Assembly: GCA_015680905.1 (NCBI GenBank)
Contig: CM027383.1
Coordinates: 91,222,501-91,286,500 of the forward strand
DNA length: 64,000 bases
Direction of reading: 5' to 3'
DNA from: Coptis chinensis
Lineage: Eukaryota > Streptophyta > Magnoliopsida > Ranunculales > Ranunculaceae
The position numbers and the translations under genes were made by a program. The notes beneath the pieces are model-generated. The model searched no databases and was not told the origin of the DNA. It saw nothing but the letters and a program-made list of their open reading frames with translations. Positions 12,380 to 22,784 of this stretch are shown in pieces (position 1 is the stretch's first letter; every line of letters starts with the position of its first letter).

Positions 12380-14340
12380 GTGCGTTGTGCACTTTCAAAT
12401 GTTGTGTCATGGTGGCATTGTATGAAATAAAAAACGAATCCTAATTTTGTCACGATTACCAATATTATAGCCGCCACACCATTTGGGAACTTTTTAAATT
12501 TTAATTTGGGACAAAATGATCAAGCGTTATTGTTTGGGATAGTTGAGCGGTGGTGACAAACTACCCACACATTCCATTTCCTATGGGGTGAGCTTGGGAT
12601 TACCCCTCTTGATTTCAATGCTCACGGGTATCCCAATTGGTTATGGAGATGCCGTTCCTTTTTATGAAAGTTTAGAGGTTTTTACTACGGCGATGAGTTT
12701 CTTTAAAGGTTTTGATTTGGATGAAGATGATGAGGAAGATGGGTTTTTGAGATTATCGGCTGAGCAGTTTAAGGGAGGAGCTATAAATATGAGTTGGTTT
12801 ACTTCGAGATATTTGAATAGACTCAAGGAGAAGCCGAAAGACTATCATATTGGTGAGGAGTCGAATCCACGAATATGTACGTGCCTTCCTCTTCTACTTT
12901 GTTGGTGCGGTATTATTTGGATATGCCGATAGTTATTTACGATCGGGTGGATGGCTCTTTGTCTCGGGCGTAGAGAGGATGTGGGATTATGACTGGGGTC
13001 AATCCATCTTGGCATACCTTTACTGCTGGCTAGACCTCGCAGTTGAGACGAAAGCCGCTAAAGGCAATTTGTGCGGCTTTGTTTGGATTATACCCCGGTA
13101 AGTCTTATTTATTAAGTTATTGTTTCATTTTATATATATATTGATATTGTATTTTATCTATTGATTTAGTATTGGTGGTACGAGCATTTTTGTGTGATGC
13201 ATCCTGTGTTGAAGAGGTTGGAAGAGAATAAGACTCATGACCTGATTCCACGTATTCAAACATGGGGGCTTTATCGTAGGCAGAGGGGGTATGGGGATCT
13301 ATCCCATAATATTCATAACACTCGTCAACAGATTGAGCTTTTAGGAGCTACCCGAATTGAGTGGCAACCCTGGGCCGAGTCCTTCATATTTCAGACCCCT
13401 TATGCGGATATTCCAGATGTTCCAGAGAACACTAAGTACCGTAGACTATCCTTTATGTGTCATAGAGCAAGGTTTCTTTCTCAGCGGCGAATGATACTTG
13501 TAAGGTCAATAACTGCATGGTACCTTGGGGACAGATGTTGGCGGCAAGTATCTGGAGAGATTGTTATACCTTACCCACCACCCATGATATGGCAGCCTCT
13601 GATATTCTTCCTGCTGCTCTTTCACACTATAGAGCAAACCCAAATGATTGGCCAGACACATCAGCTTTCATTTTTACGGGAGACTATGACTTGTATTGGA
13701 AGAGGGTTGGTCGAGGTCTCTTGCTAGGTGTGTTATACCGGGGCACCAATTTTGAAGGGGTTACTTTTGAAGCATTGAGGCCCGACATTCATTTCCCAGA
13801 AGGAGTGGAGTTGCCACAATCACAGCCCAGGGTGTTTCATGATATTCAGATGCCGCAAAGAACTCCACAGATATTTGATGAGGATGACCTTTAATGGAGC
13901 ATGATTACTTCTCAGGGGCAAGATATGAGCATACCTATTCCACCAGTAAATGCCGCAGTGGTAGCAGATTTGTCAGTACAGTTTGAGCAGTTAGCCGAGG
14001 TTAGTATGATTTGAATTTATTCATGTTTTTTTTTATTATTCACTATAACCCCTAACATGCATTTGTTTTGTTAAACAGGATGAAGTAAGGTCAGAGCTCC
14101 TTAACTACAGCACTCTCATCAGTTATGCCATCCGTGCGTCCTTCATGGAGTCCTCTCGTCGCAGTTTTGAGTACTTACAAGAAGAGCGGAATCGAACTTT
14201 GCAGTTTCAGAGACGTGTGCAAGAGTTGGAGAATGCTGCAAGTGCCACACCTCAAGCTTAACCTCAACCAGAGAGGCGACAATGACGTAGGGGGGAGAGC
14301 TCTTTGACCGAGCCTTCTCGTAGGGGGAGGAGGTCTCAAT
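12380..14340 (+). pseudogene. plant mobile domain (PMD, aminotransferase-like) gene, frame-broken
   Basis: Conserved PMD blocks can be read in shifting frames: THTFHFLWGELGITPLDF near 12570, LTGIPIGYGDAVPFYESL near 12620, then REYVRAFLFYFVGAVLF-like and WDYDWGQSILAYLYCWLDLA at 12850-13060. An intron runs from about 13099 to 13170 before WWYEHF/CVMHPVL-like sequence. A distal region holds WQPWAESFIFQTPYADIPDV (about 13362-13421) and a C-terminal coiled-coil-like stretch after a second intron near 14000-14080. PMD proteins (MAIN/MAIL group) occur both as host genes and inside transposons. Here the gene lies inside the Harbinger ends, upstream of the transposase in the same orientation. At least four frame changes mark it as dead or misassembled. 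Confidence 0.75.
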
Positions 14341-15244
14341 AGATATTTTTTTGTAGTTTATAATAACTGTGCGCCATTACTTGTCTTATGGCGTTTGGGA
14401 TTGTTGTTTGTAACGACTTTTGATTTAGCGAGTGTTGTTTTTTTATGAGTTTTGGATATGAATATGTCATTAAACAAAGGAGGTTATGTCCAAAAAAAAT
14501 CATGAATTATAAGTTAGTTTTTTTACCGAGTTTCTGTGTTAGACTTGGGTGTTGTTCATGATTGTTGTTTGTCTTATTTATTATTTTCAAAGTATATTAG
14601 CAGGTTTTGGATATGAATATGTCAATAAAACAAATGAGGTTATGGCAAAAAAAATTCAAAAATTATAAGTTCGTATGTTTCCAAAGTATAAGTTCGTATG
14701 TTTCCAAAAATTTCACGTTTCACTCATTTCACTCATTCCAAAAGTTAAGTAGGTTAGGCTAGACCTCGCATTTCACTCATTTCCTATGTCTTGGTTGAAA
14801 CAGCCAATTTTGATGGAATATCACTAATTTTTGTAGGTGGTTTGGTTCTGACAGGTTCTGACCGGAAATAATGTATGGGGATACCGAGACGGAATAATGT
14901 AACATCCTATCTGGTATTTTTAGACCAAGACAGAATGTAACATCCCGTCTGGTTCATGGTTCCATCCCACTGTGCCTTTTACTATTCCATACATTGGATT
15001 TGTGGATGGTGGGCCATAAATTGGAATTCTTGAGGATACATTTGGATAGACATTTGGATACAATGTGTTGTCACTTGGAGAGTAAACAAAAATCTGATAA
15101 AATGTGATGTCAATTGCAAAGTGGACCAAAATCGAACTATCACATGTGACCTTACCTTTCATATTTCATTTTACTCTTCTTTCTTTTAGATCAAACAAAC
15201 AAACAGCCATCTTCTTCCCCACAACCAAGCTAAAAATAGAAAAA

Positions 15245-16697
15245 ATGTCTAGAGAAGAAAGAATTGCATTTAGCCAAAGGTTATGGGGAGGATCTAGTAG
15301 TAATAGTTCATCTTCTGGTTTTACCGGGTCGTCTTCTGGTACTTCCGCTGAAAATGACTATATAGAAAGAGTAAGAGATGAGCATAATGATATGATGAGG
15401 CTAAGGAGGAGGAGGACATTGCAGTTATTATCCATTGCTGAGGCATTAATGACTCAAGCAGCCATTGAAATTGAAAATGTGGATACAAACAAACACAGTG
15501 GATTTGTGAAAGGTAGAGAGTACACGTTTAGAAATGGTGGTGATTTTAGTCAACAAAAGATAATGAGTGATTACTTCACAACACCTTGTAGGTGGCCTCC
15601 TCATAAGTTTAGACGAAGGTACAGGATGACAAGAGAGATTTTTATGTATATGTTGAAAACTGTTGCAGCATTCGACGATTACTTTAAAGACAAGGTGGAT
15701 GGATTGGGTCGGCAAGCAATTTATGGGTTACAGAAGGGACTAGCTGTAGTTGCACAATTAGCAACTGGTTGTTCTTCTGATTCAACGGATGAGTATTTAC
15801 AAATTGGAGATTCCACAGCAAATATATCTATGAAGCGTTGGTGAAAGGCAATAATCACGACGTTTGAGGAAGAGTACTTGAGACGACCAACTAAGGCAGA
15901 CACTGCTAGAATATTAGCTAAAAATGCGGCAAGGGCTTTTCCAGGAATGCTTGGATAAATTGGTTGTATGCACTGTGTGTGGAAGAATTGTCCAAGTGGA
16001 TGGGCTGGAACACATGTAGGGTACAAGAAGGAACCAACTTTGGTACTTGAAGCCGTTGCAGACAAACACTGTTAGATCTGGCATTGCTTCTTCGGCTTAC
16101 CAAGTTCGCATAATGACATTAGCGTGCTTCATCGTTCTCATGTTTTTGAATCATTAGAGCAAGGTGAGGCTCCTGCTGTTGCATTTAATGTGAATGGTAA
16201 TGACTACGATATGGGATATTATTTTGCTGATGGTATTTATCCAAAATGGAGCACATTTGTTCAAGTCATTCGTTATCCAAGAAATAAGCATGAAAAGATC
16301 TTTACTCAACGTCAAGAAGCTGCAATAAAAGATGTTAAAAGGACGTTTAAAGTTTTGTAGGCACGATGGCATATTGTTAAGGCTTCTGCGCGCTGTCATA
16401 GTGTTGTTGTTCTTGGAGACATAATGAAGGCATGCATTATAATGCATAATATGATTGTTGAGAATGAACATGAAAGTGGAGTTTGGAATTGGAAAGGTCA
16501 GAGGAAAGAAACAATACCTACGCTCTTTTCAGGAAGATGATGGTTTTCATTTTGTCTATCAGATGATTAAAGCAAGAAATAAGATCAGAAATGAAGTTAC
16601 GTATACTAATCTTCAAAAGGAGTTAGTTGAGCATGTTTTTAATTGGACTGGCATTGAAGAAACAGCAGATCTGGTACCAATTTATGATCCAAATTAG
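15245..16697 (+). pseudogene. PIF/Harbinger transposase (ALP1-like), inactive
   Basis: The first 600 nt encode an intact N-terminal part from ATG 15245, with YFTTPCRWPPHKFRRRYRM leading into the helix-turn-helix region. Stops follow at about 15842, 15957 and 16073, and a frame change follows near 16480. The DDE-nuclease blocks are visible but damaged. The first catalytic Asp of the usual DCMHW block reads GCMHC, the second survives in SHNDISVL, and the third, usually ERAFGVLQ, reads KRTFKVL followed by a stop. Two of three catalytic acids are therefore lost. It converges with the partner ORF on the other strand, the usual arrangement in plant PIF-like elements. Confidence 0.85.
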
Positions 16698-16739
16698 TCG
16701 GATCCAGAGAAGGGAGAAGGAGGCGAAAATTAAAATGGA

Positions 16740-17160
16740 AATGAAAGTGTATTTCTTATGTATTTCCTAACGTGAACTATGAAGTTCCAAAGTATTTCAT
16801 ATGTATTTCCTAACATGAACTATTAAGTTCCAACGTATTTCTTATGTATTTCCTATGTATTTCCTAATGTATTTCATATGTAATTCCAATAAGTTCTTAT
16901 GTGTTTAATGAGTTGTGTTTTAATGAACTATATTACAATGTATATTAATTTTATTGGTAATTGTATTTCTATGAAAATAATTATATTGGAAAGAACATAC
17001 ATAGTGCATTAATTAAAAAAAAACAGTGAGATAAAAATACATAGTTCATTAATTAAAAATACAATGAAATTAAAATACATAGTGCATTAATTAAAAAGAC
17101 AGTGAAATTAAAATACATAGTGCATTAATTAAAATACATAGTGCTTTAATTAAAATAAAA
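16740..17160. repeat. short tandem repeats between convergent Harbinger ORFs
   Basis: Two runs of short tandem units fill the gap between the two ORFs. TATTTCCTAA/TATTTCTTATG units lie at about 16750-16880 and ATACATAGTGCATTAATTAAA units at about 17000-17150, with several imperfect copies each. They lie where the convergent 3' ends should terminate. Confidence 0.7.
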
Positions 17161-17179
17161 TACTAGATATTACATAAGC

Positions 17180-18391
17180 TTAGTTAGAGCTAGAACCACC
17201 TCTAGCCCTTGCCCATTCAGCACGTATTTCAGCTTGTTGTTGCTCGATTAAAAAAACGGTATCGGGATGGAAGACACTTGTATCGGTCGCTAAAATCTTA
17301 GCTTCGTATTGCATATTTAGAAGCCAATTTTTTTCCAATTGAACTTGATTTTTTTCCATTTGAATCCGATTTTTTTCTTCTCTTGCCATCACAGTTCTTT
17401 GACCATATGCAAGTTCCTTTTCCCTAAGTTCTAAGCATTTTTGTGTTTCATTTGCATCCTGTGAAAATGTATCCTCTAAACGTGTAAAGTAACCCTCCAA
17501 CATACCAACTGATTTTTCTTGGTTCATCTTGGACTTGGCTTTCTTCGATCCAAGAGGACGCTCCATTTCTTGAGGACGTTCTATTTCTTGAAAACCCTCC
17601 AATTCAACTCCACCAACACTTAGTGAATTAGAAGTTGAATCTTCTCCATAATTTTTGCGACCTTTTCCCTTTGTGGGGCGGCTTGACCTTGCCTTAAAAA
17701 CGTTACTCCACTTTGGATTATCCTTGAGTATAACGTAACAATGATCAAGTGAAAAAGACGTTTTTTCTTGTAGTTGGTACGTCATCCTTGCTTCGGACAA
17801 CTAAAAAATAAAATAGAAAAAATTAGACTAAAATAATCACTAAGACTAAGATAATTAAAATAAATTAATAATTAGACTAAGATAATAATTAGACTAAAAC
17901 TAAAATGGAAATAATAAATACACTAAGATAATTAGACTAAGATAATAATTAGACTAAAACTAAAATGGAAATAATAAATACACTAAGATAATTAGACTAA
18001 GACGAAAATAATTAGACTAAGACTAAGATAATCAATAAATTCCAAATTAACAATGTTGTAATTACCCGACGTTGTATTGTTGTACCACTTGCATGTCGAA
18101 CCTCCACCGCATTCACAATTGCCACGAACTTGTTCATCATTTTTGAAATATATTTCCATCTACCGCTAGATGAATCGGAAGACCTATCTGAACCACGTGC
18201 TTGATTGAACTCATTTGTTACACAATTCCAAAACCCTTTTGCATTTTGGAAAGCACCAACAATGGAGTCTTCACTAATTTTTATCTAAGCAAGACATAGA
18301 GGGGTCGAGCTTGATCTTCGGACATGCTAAAGTGAGTTTTTGCTTTTTCTTGAGTACTACCACTTGCTTGAGATGCTTGAGTTGATGTCAT
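17180..18391 (-). pseudogene. Harbinger partner ORF, Myb/SANT + NAM-associated C-terminal type
   Basis: Exon 1 runs 18391-18066 and exon 2 runs 17800-17180 on the minus strand. Exon 1 contains ISEDSIVGAFQNAKGFWNCV and SSGRWKYISKMMNKFVAIVN, the trihelix/Myb-like DNA-binding part. Exon 2 is an open 206-residue frame rich in Glu, Lys and Gln, coiled-coil-like, of the kind labelled NAM-associated C-terminal. In PIF/Harbinger systems this second protein binds DNA and brings the transposase into the nucleus. Exon 1 carries a TAG in place of an expected Trp codon (LCLA*IKISED) and a frame change near 18300, so it is broken, while exon 2 is intact. The intron (17801-18065) holds a perfect 60-bp tandem duplication. 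Confidence 0.75.
17881..18000. repeat. perfect 60-bp tandem duplication
   Basis: Bases 17881-17940 and 17941-18000 are identical, and partial copies of the ATTAGACTAAGATAA word extend on both sides (17820-18030). The repeat lies in the intron of the Harbinger partner ORF. Identity between the copies implies a recent expansion or active homogenisation. Confidence 0.95.
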
Positions 18392-18627
18392 TTGATATTT
18401 TGTTTTTTTGAAGAACTGATTTTAAGAAAGAATAAATATGATATATGATTGTTGGAAGTGTGAGTTGAAATGAAACAAATGTTGTATATATACCAAAGTT
18501 TTTTATTTTGACCGTTTTTTACCATTCTGACTTTCTGACCATTGGTGAACTAGCCGTTAGGACTCCGGACGGGATGTTTGATTCCGTCTGGAAAAAAAGA
18601 TATATAGCGAGACCAGATGTTGGATTC

Positions 18628-21392
18628 TATAACACCCCGGCTTTTTCTTTTGTTTTCCTAGTATAAAAAAAAAATAATAATAATAATAAAAAAATAATAA
18701 TAATAATAATAATAAATAATAATAATAATAATGAAAATAGATAAAATGGATAGATGATAACTATCAGTTAAGGATAAAAGTCCCGTAAGTAATAGATAAG
18801 GGTTGTCCTTGTTTTAGGGAAGTTTTCAATAGAGTTTTGGGAAAAACACAATGAGAGTTTTATACAAAAAAACGGGATTTTTTCGAAAAGAAGAAAAGGA
18901 AGGTTTTTTTTTTCTTGTAGTCGGCCGATAATCGGAGGCCTTCTGGTGAGTAGATTTTTATGGATTTTTATTTTATAAAATCCTTATTCTCGCCGATTTT
19001 TTTTCTGGTTGAAATCTGTCGGGTTGTTAAAACTTAAAACTCGAAATTTGATATTTTAAACTGTTGAACCGCGTGATATCGCGGCCTTAAAACCGCCGAA
19101 GCTTGAAACAAGCTGTTAATGGCGGCGCAAGCCCCACAGCAAGATTTCGGCTTGTGTTTCGTTTTGACTCTGTTTGTTTGTGGTTTTGAAACTCTGAACT
19201 CGGAATTAGCTGTCGAAACTTTATGGCCGGTTGAGGGCAGTTAAAGCCCAACCTATAGAAATCGTCATTGTTTCTCTGTTTCTCTATTTGCACTCTTTTT
19301 TTATTTACTGTGGCTTGGAATTTGTTGATGGATGTTGGGGGTATAGTATTTGAAGTTGGTTGTAGAGTGGATTGGGTGCTGTCGAGATTGACATTGGTGG
19401 AGTGGTGTTGGGGCTGTCGAAGCTTTGCATCCGACACTAAGGGCGTCGCCTGTTTGGATTGTTGCTTGAACTCTTGTGTTGTTAAGTTGTAATTCTTGGT
19501 CTAGTGTTGGTTGTAGTGGAAGGGTTAAATACTAGATTGGGTGGGGCTGTTGAAGCTCCAGAGAAACCATTAATGGCGTCGATTCGAATTTTTACAGTAT
19601 AAGAAAATTATGATTTGTTGGTATAGGTAGGTGGGGTTTTTCGTGGGGATGAAAACCGCTGGGTTCATTTTGGTTATAGGTGGCTGGTGGTGGCTGTGGT
19701 GGTGGAGGCGCCGTGAGGGGAAGAAGATGAACAACGTTTTCCTCGTCTGCTGGGCTTGGGCCGAACCATTTCTAGTGTGGGTTGGATAGAACCAACTCAT
19801 CTTGAGTGATGGCCGGTGGTGGCTAGAGCTGGTGGAGGTTTTGGTGAGGAAGGAAGATGAACAGTAAATCTCGATTTGGGCTTGGGCCCAATCGTGGGTG
19901 GGCTTATGGGTTTTAGTTTTAGATTTTCAAATTTGGATTTTTTTTGTGTATTAGACTTTGGGCCTTTGACTTTGGGCTTTTGGGTTAGAGGAGTTTGGGT
20001 TTGGTTGACTGTTGTTGACCATTGGCAGGTCGACTTTGACTTTGACTTTGACCAGAGTTGACTTTTGACTAGGGTTGACTTTGACCAGTTGACCCAATTT
20101 GACTTTTTAACTCGGAGTATGATTTGGGTTATTAGGATAGGTCTGGGGCTATTAGCATGCTTGGCTTTAAGCTAAGACCTTTTTATATATATGTGTGTTA
20201 AATACTATGTGATTTTGCAGTATTTTATGATATGCAACGTTATGACACTTAGACATTCATATAATTAATAACGCGTAAACCAAAAATACATGAATCAAGA
20301 TACTCCTTTGTTCTCTGAAATGATATATACAATAAAATTCAATAATGCGTAAACAATTTACCGCAACCTTTTAGAACTCTCCACGCCTAAAGTTTTGGAA
20401 TTGAGTTTTATAACTGTTGATGTCATATGTTAGGTGGGCATTTATTGAATGTGCCATAAATGGCCCGTTAACGTTATCTATGGGTATTCATTGAATGTGC
20501 CATGAATGACCAGATTCTTTGGACTACCCCTGAGAGGAACTAAGGTATTAGCTTGCGGGGTTAGTTAGATTCTTTGATTATGCGAGTGTTTGCGTTTACT
20601 TTTGAATACCTAATATAATATCTACATATGTTATATAGAAGTTCTAACTTTCTTTTGCAGGAGGGTAGGACTTAATAACATTTTGTGTAGGGATGCGGTC
20701 CTACCTTTATACAGCAGTAGATATCGGTAAGTTTTAATTCAATGATTTAGATATTAAAACGAGTTATTAGAATGAATTAATATAATGAAAGTTTTGCTTG
20801 GGAAGAAACTATGCCGGTTGAAATGACGGAACTACCTGTCTTCCAAGCTGAAAAAGATTGAGTTATGGGAAATATAAAGTGATTGTTTGGATAATTAAAG
20901 TATGATAATGGTTTTATGTGGTTAGTCTACTCATACCAACAAATTTCATTTTGCTGACCCATGTTTGCTTTGTTTTGGCAACGTGGGTGTGTTCTTGGGA
21001 ACATAGGTGGAAGGCAGTGGAACCGCGGCGGTTGATTTGGATTTGATCTGGAGCAGTCTGTTTTTTTATTAGGTCTGTTCTTTTTAGAAGTATGTAATAA
21101 CGTAGTTTCCTTTTCATATGACATGAAATACGATGTTTAAGAATGTTATTCAGAGAGTTTATTTGATGTTTTATTGGGACGGAAGATAGCCTTTTTATAA
21201 AGTGAAATAGAGAATTTTTGGAGATTTTTTTGTTGTTAAGATTCTTTATGATGTGGGTTTTAGGTTTTGACATGTGTTGTATCCACCCGGTTATAGCCTG
21301 GGTTTTTAGACAATTGAACCGAGTGATGTTTGAGATATTTATATTTCAAATATTCATTTTTTTTTAATTATTTAGAAATTCGGGCTGTGACA
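18628..21392 (+). mobile_element. solo LTR-like insertion, 2765 bp, W-box rich
   Basis: The insertion starts TATAACACCCCGG and ends GGGCTGTGACA. It is flanked by a perfect 5-bp duplication GATTC (18623-18627 and 21393-21397). Removing it rebuilds the Harbinger subterminal motif TTGGATTCCGTCTGG. A 5-bp duplication, no coding capacity and great length fit a solo LTR, probably of a Ty3-type element, though the terminus is TA...CA rather than TG...CA. An AAT microsatellite lies near the start and eleven TTGAC words lie at 20003-20104. A second, inverted copy sits at about 56317-59287. Confidence 0.75.
20003..20104 (+). promoter_or_regulatory. cluster of eleven TTGAC (W-box core) words
   Basis: Eleven copies of TTGAC, most followed by C or T, occur in 102 bp and all in the same orientation. 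TTGACY is the binding core of WRKY transcription factors. The same array is present in inverted orientation in the second LTR copy at about 57840-57960. If functional it would make the LTR responsive to defence or wound signals; that is inference. Confidence 0.6.
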
Positions 21393-21607
21393 GATTCCGT
21401 CTGGTGAGTTTTGTAATCCATACAGAATCCAACATCCCGTCCGAAGTTAACAAGTCAGCCATTATCTCAGTAATGAGTTTCACCTTGAAATCAACTGGAC
21501 AAAATATTCACCGAATAATCACCTCTGCATTGTATAGAAGTTTTTCTCCAAAACTGGTGACTATAGTCACAAACCCCTTGAAACCCCCTTCATTGCAAAT
21601 GCTCTAA

Positions 21608-22127
21608 CACGTATCTTTTTCCTGAGTTACTTAAAGGATATGTGGCCCACATGATTGTTAAAAAATTTGAGACAGGGATGCTGGTGGTATTGAAAGTTGA
21701 AACAAATGGGATCACTTGTTAGTGGTTTGCTTCTATTTGCATTTGTGCACAGAGGTTTCTCTACTTCCAACCCCTTGGTTGGAACTTTACCCCTTGGTTG
21801 GAACTTGGGAAGAAGGATATAAAAATTCTCTCTCTTTGTATTTGTGCATTGTGCTTATTATAAAGGGATAATACTAAAAAATCCTATTATAAATTTATAA
21901 TAAGAGTGATTTAGCTTTAGGTCCTCTCCTAATAACAGGAGTATTTGCTTTAGATCTAAAGTTTTTTGCTTATTAGTTTTAAGTCCTCCCTACAGTTAGT
22001 TGATCAGGTAACCAAATTTGACCGTATATTGCGGTGTGTCTGGTGTAGTTCACTTTCAAAATACCTTAACTACTCTCACACATGGCTTAGGTGCCCACCC
22101 AAAAAACCTCAAAATCTTGATTTCAAT
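21608..22127. other. intergenic, no gene seen
   Basis: AT-rich DNA follows the Harbinger element. A short duplicated phrase (CCCCTTGGTTGGAACTT) occurs twice near 21771-21805. I see no coding or element structure. Confidence 0.5.
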
Positions 22128-22433
22128 TTACCACACGTGTTGTAATCCTAGCTCCCTAATCCAACGGCTGGTGTCCAAAAAAGTTAAAAAAAACAAATAA
22201 TGAGGAAAGAGAAAGATAGGGATGGTGAAGGTGTAGTCATGGAGAAGACTAATCTTTCTAAATTCAATATCCTGAAGCATTTCCTTAACAGCAACAAGCT
22301 CGTTCTTCTTCTCCTCAATCTCATTTGACAATTTACAACACTTTTTTTCAGCCTCTTCCTTCTCCACTTTCATCTTCTTCTCTCCCATTTGCAAAATTTG
22401 AGCAACCTCCTCAAACTGGAAAGCAGTTTTCAA
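22128..22433 (-). CDS. fragment encoding a Glu/Lys-rich coiled coil
   Basis: A 101-codon frame encodes a charged, heptad-like N-terminal 60 residues (EEVAQILQMGEKKMKVEKEE and following) and then a low-quality hydrophobic tail that looks non-coding. It starts 183 bp from an Agenet-domain fragment on the opposite strand. Agenet/DUF724 proteins can carry a coiled coil, so both could be rearranged parts of one gene, but that is a guess. It may also be an exon of an otherwise unrecognised minus-strand gene. Confidence 0.3.
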   Translation of the reverse strand: MKTAFQFEEVAQILQMGEKKMKVEKEEAEKKCCKLSNEIEEKKNELVAVKEMLQDIEFRKISLLHDYTFTIPIFLFPHYLFFLTFLDTSRWIRELGLQHVW

Positions 22434-22616
22434 TGAAAAAACCAGTTTCTGAAATGGTATATTTAATATTTGTCTCTTTTCTCAATCTCAGAATCCCTGA
22501 ATCCATGTAATTGAACATTTTTACTCAAGTAATTTCAACCAAAATAAGCAAAAGAAACAGATACAAGTAAAAGCTATAGATATCAAGGTAAACAACATGG
22601 CTCATCATTAAAGCAT

Positions 22617-22784
22617 ATGACGATGAATGCAGAAGCAGAGTTCAGCAAGGATCAAGAAGTTGAAGTTTCAAGCATTGAAGAAAGATTCCAAGGATCATGG
22701 TTTACAGCAAGTATAATAAGCCCATCATTAAACAACGACAACAAGTTTCTTGTTCATGATCAGTACCATGCTTTTCTTTTCTAG
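22617..22784 (+). CDS. Agenet/Tudor-like domain fragment, 55 residues
   Basis: A short frame from ATG 22617 to TAG 22784 encodes FSKDQEVEVSSIEERFQGSW followed by FTASIISPSL. This matches the plant Agenet (Tudor-like, DUF724-type) pattern, in which a strand with VEV is followed by GSWF and A-II. Agenet domains bind methylated histone tails or RNA. Only one domain is present and no adjoining exons are clear, so it is a fragment, exon or captured piece rather than a full gene. Confidence 0.55.
   Translation: MTMNAEAEFSKDQEVEVSSIEERFQGSWFTASIISPSLNNDNKFLVHDQYHAFLF

Larger units (their letters stand above)
11656..21604. mobile_element. large PIF/Harbinger element with nested solo LTR
   Basis: The terminal inverted repeats are GAGCATTTGCAATGCAGG on the left and its near complement CATTGCAAATGCTC on the right. 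TAA target duplications sit at 11653-11655 and 21605-21607. The 9.95-kb span holds a PMD-domain gene (+), a Harbinger transposase (+), a Myb/NAM-associated-type partner ORF (-, convergent with the transposase) and a later solo LTR at 18628-21392. Without the LTR and its duplication the element is about 7.2 kb. All three coding units contain stops or frame changes, so this copy is not autonomous now. Confidence 0.85.

Noticed and set aside
20914-21273. Minus-strand 119-codon frame whose peptide resembles one at 56450-56707
   Set aside because: The resemblance exists because both are in copies of the same LTR; stops and indels differ between the copies and there is no known domain, so it is not evidence of a gene.
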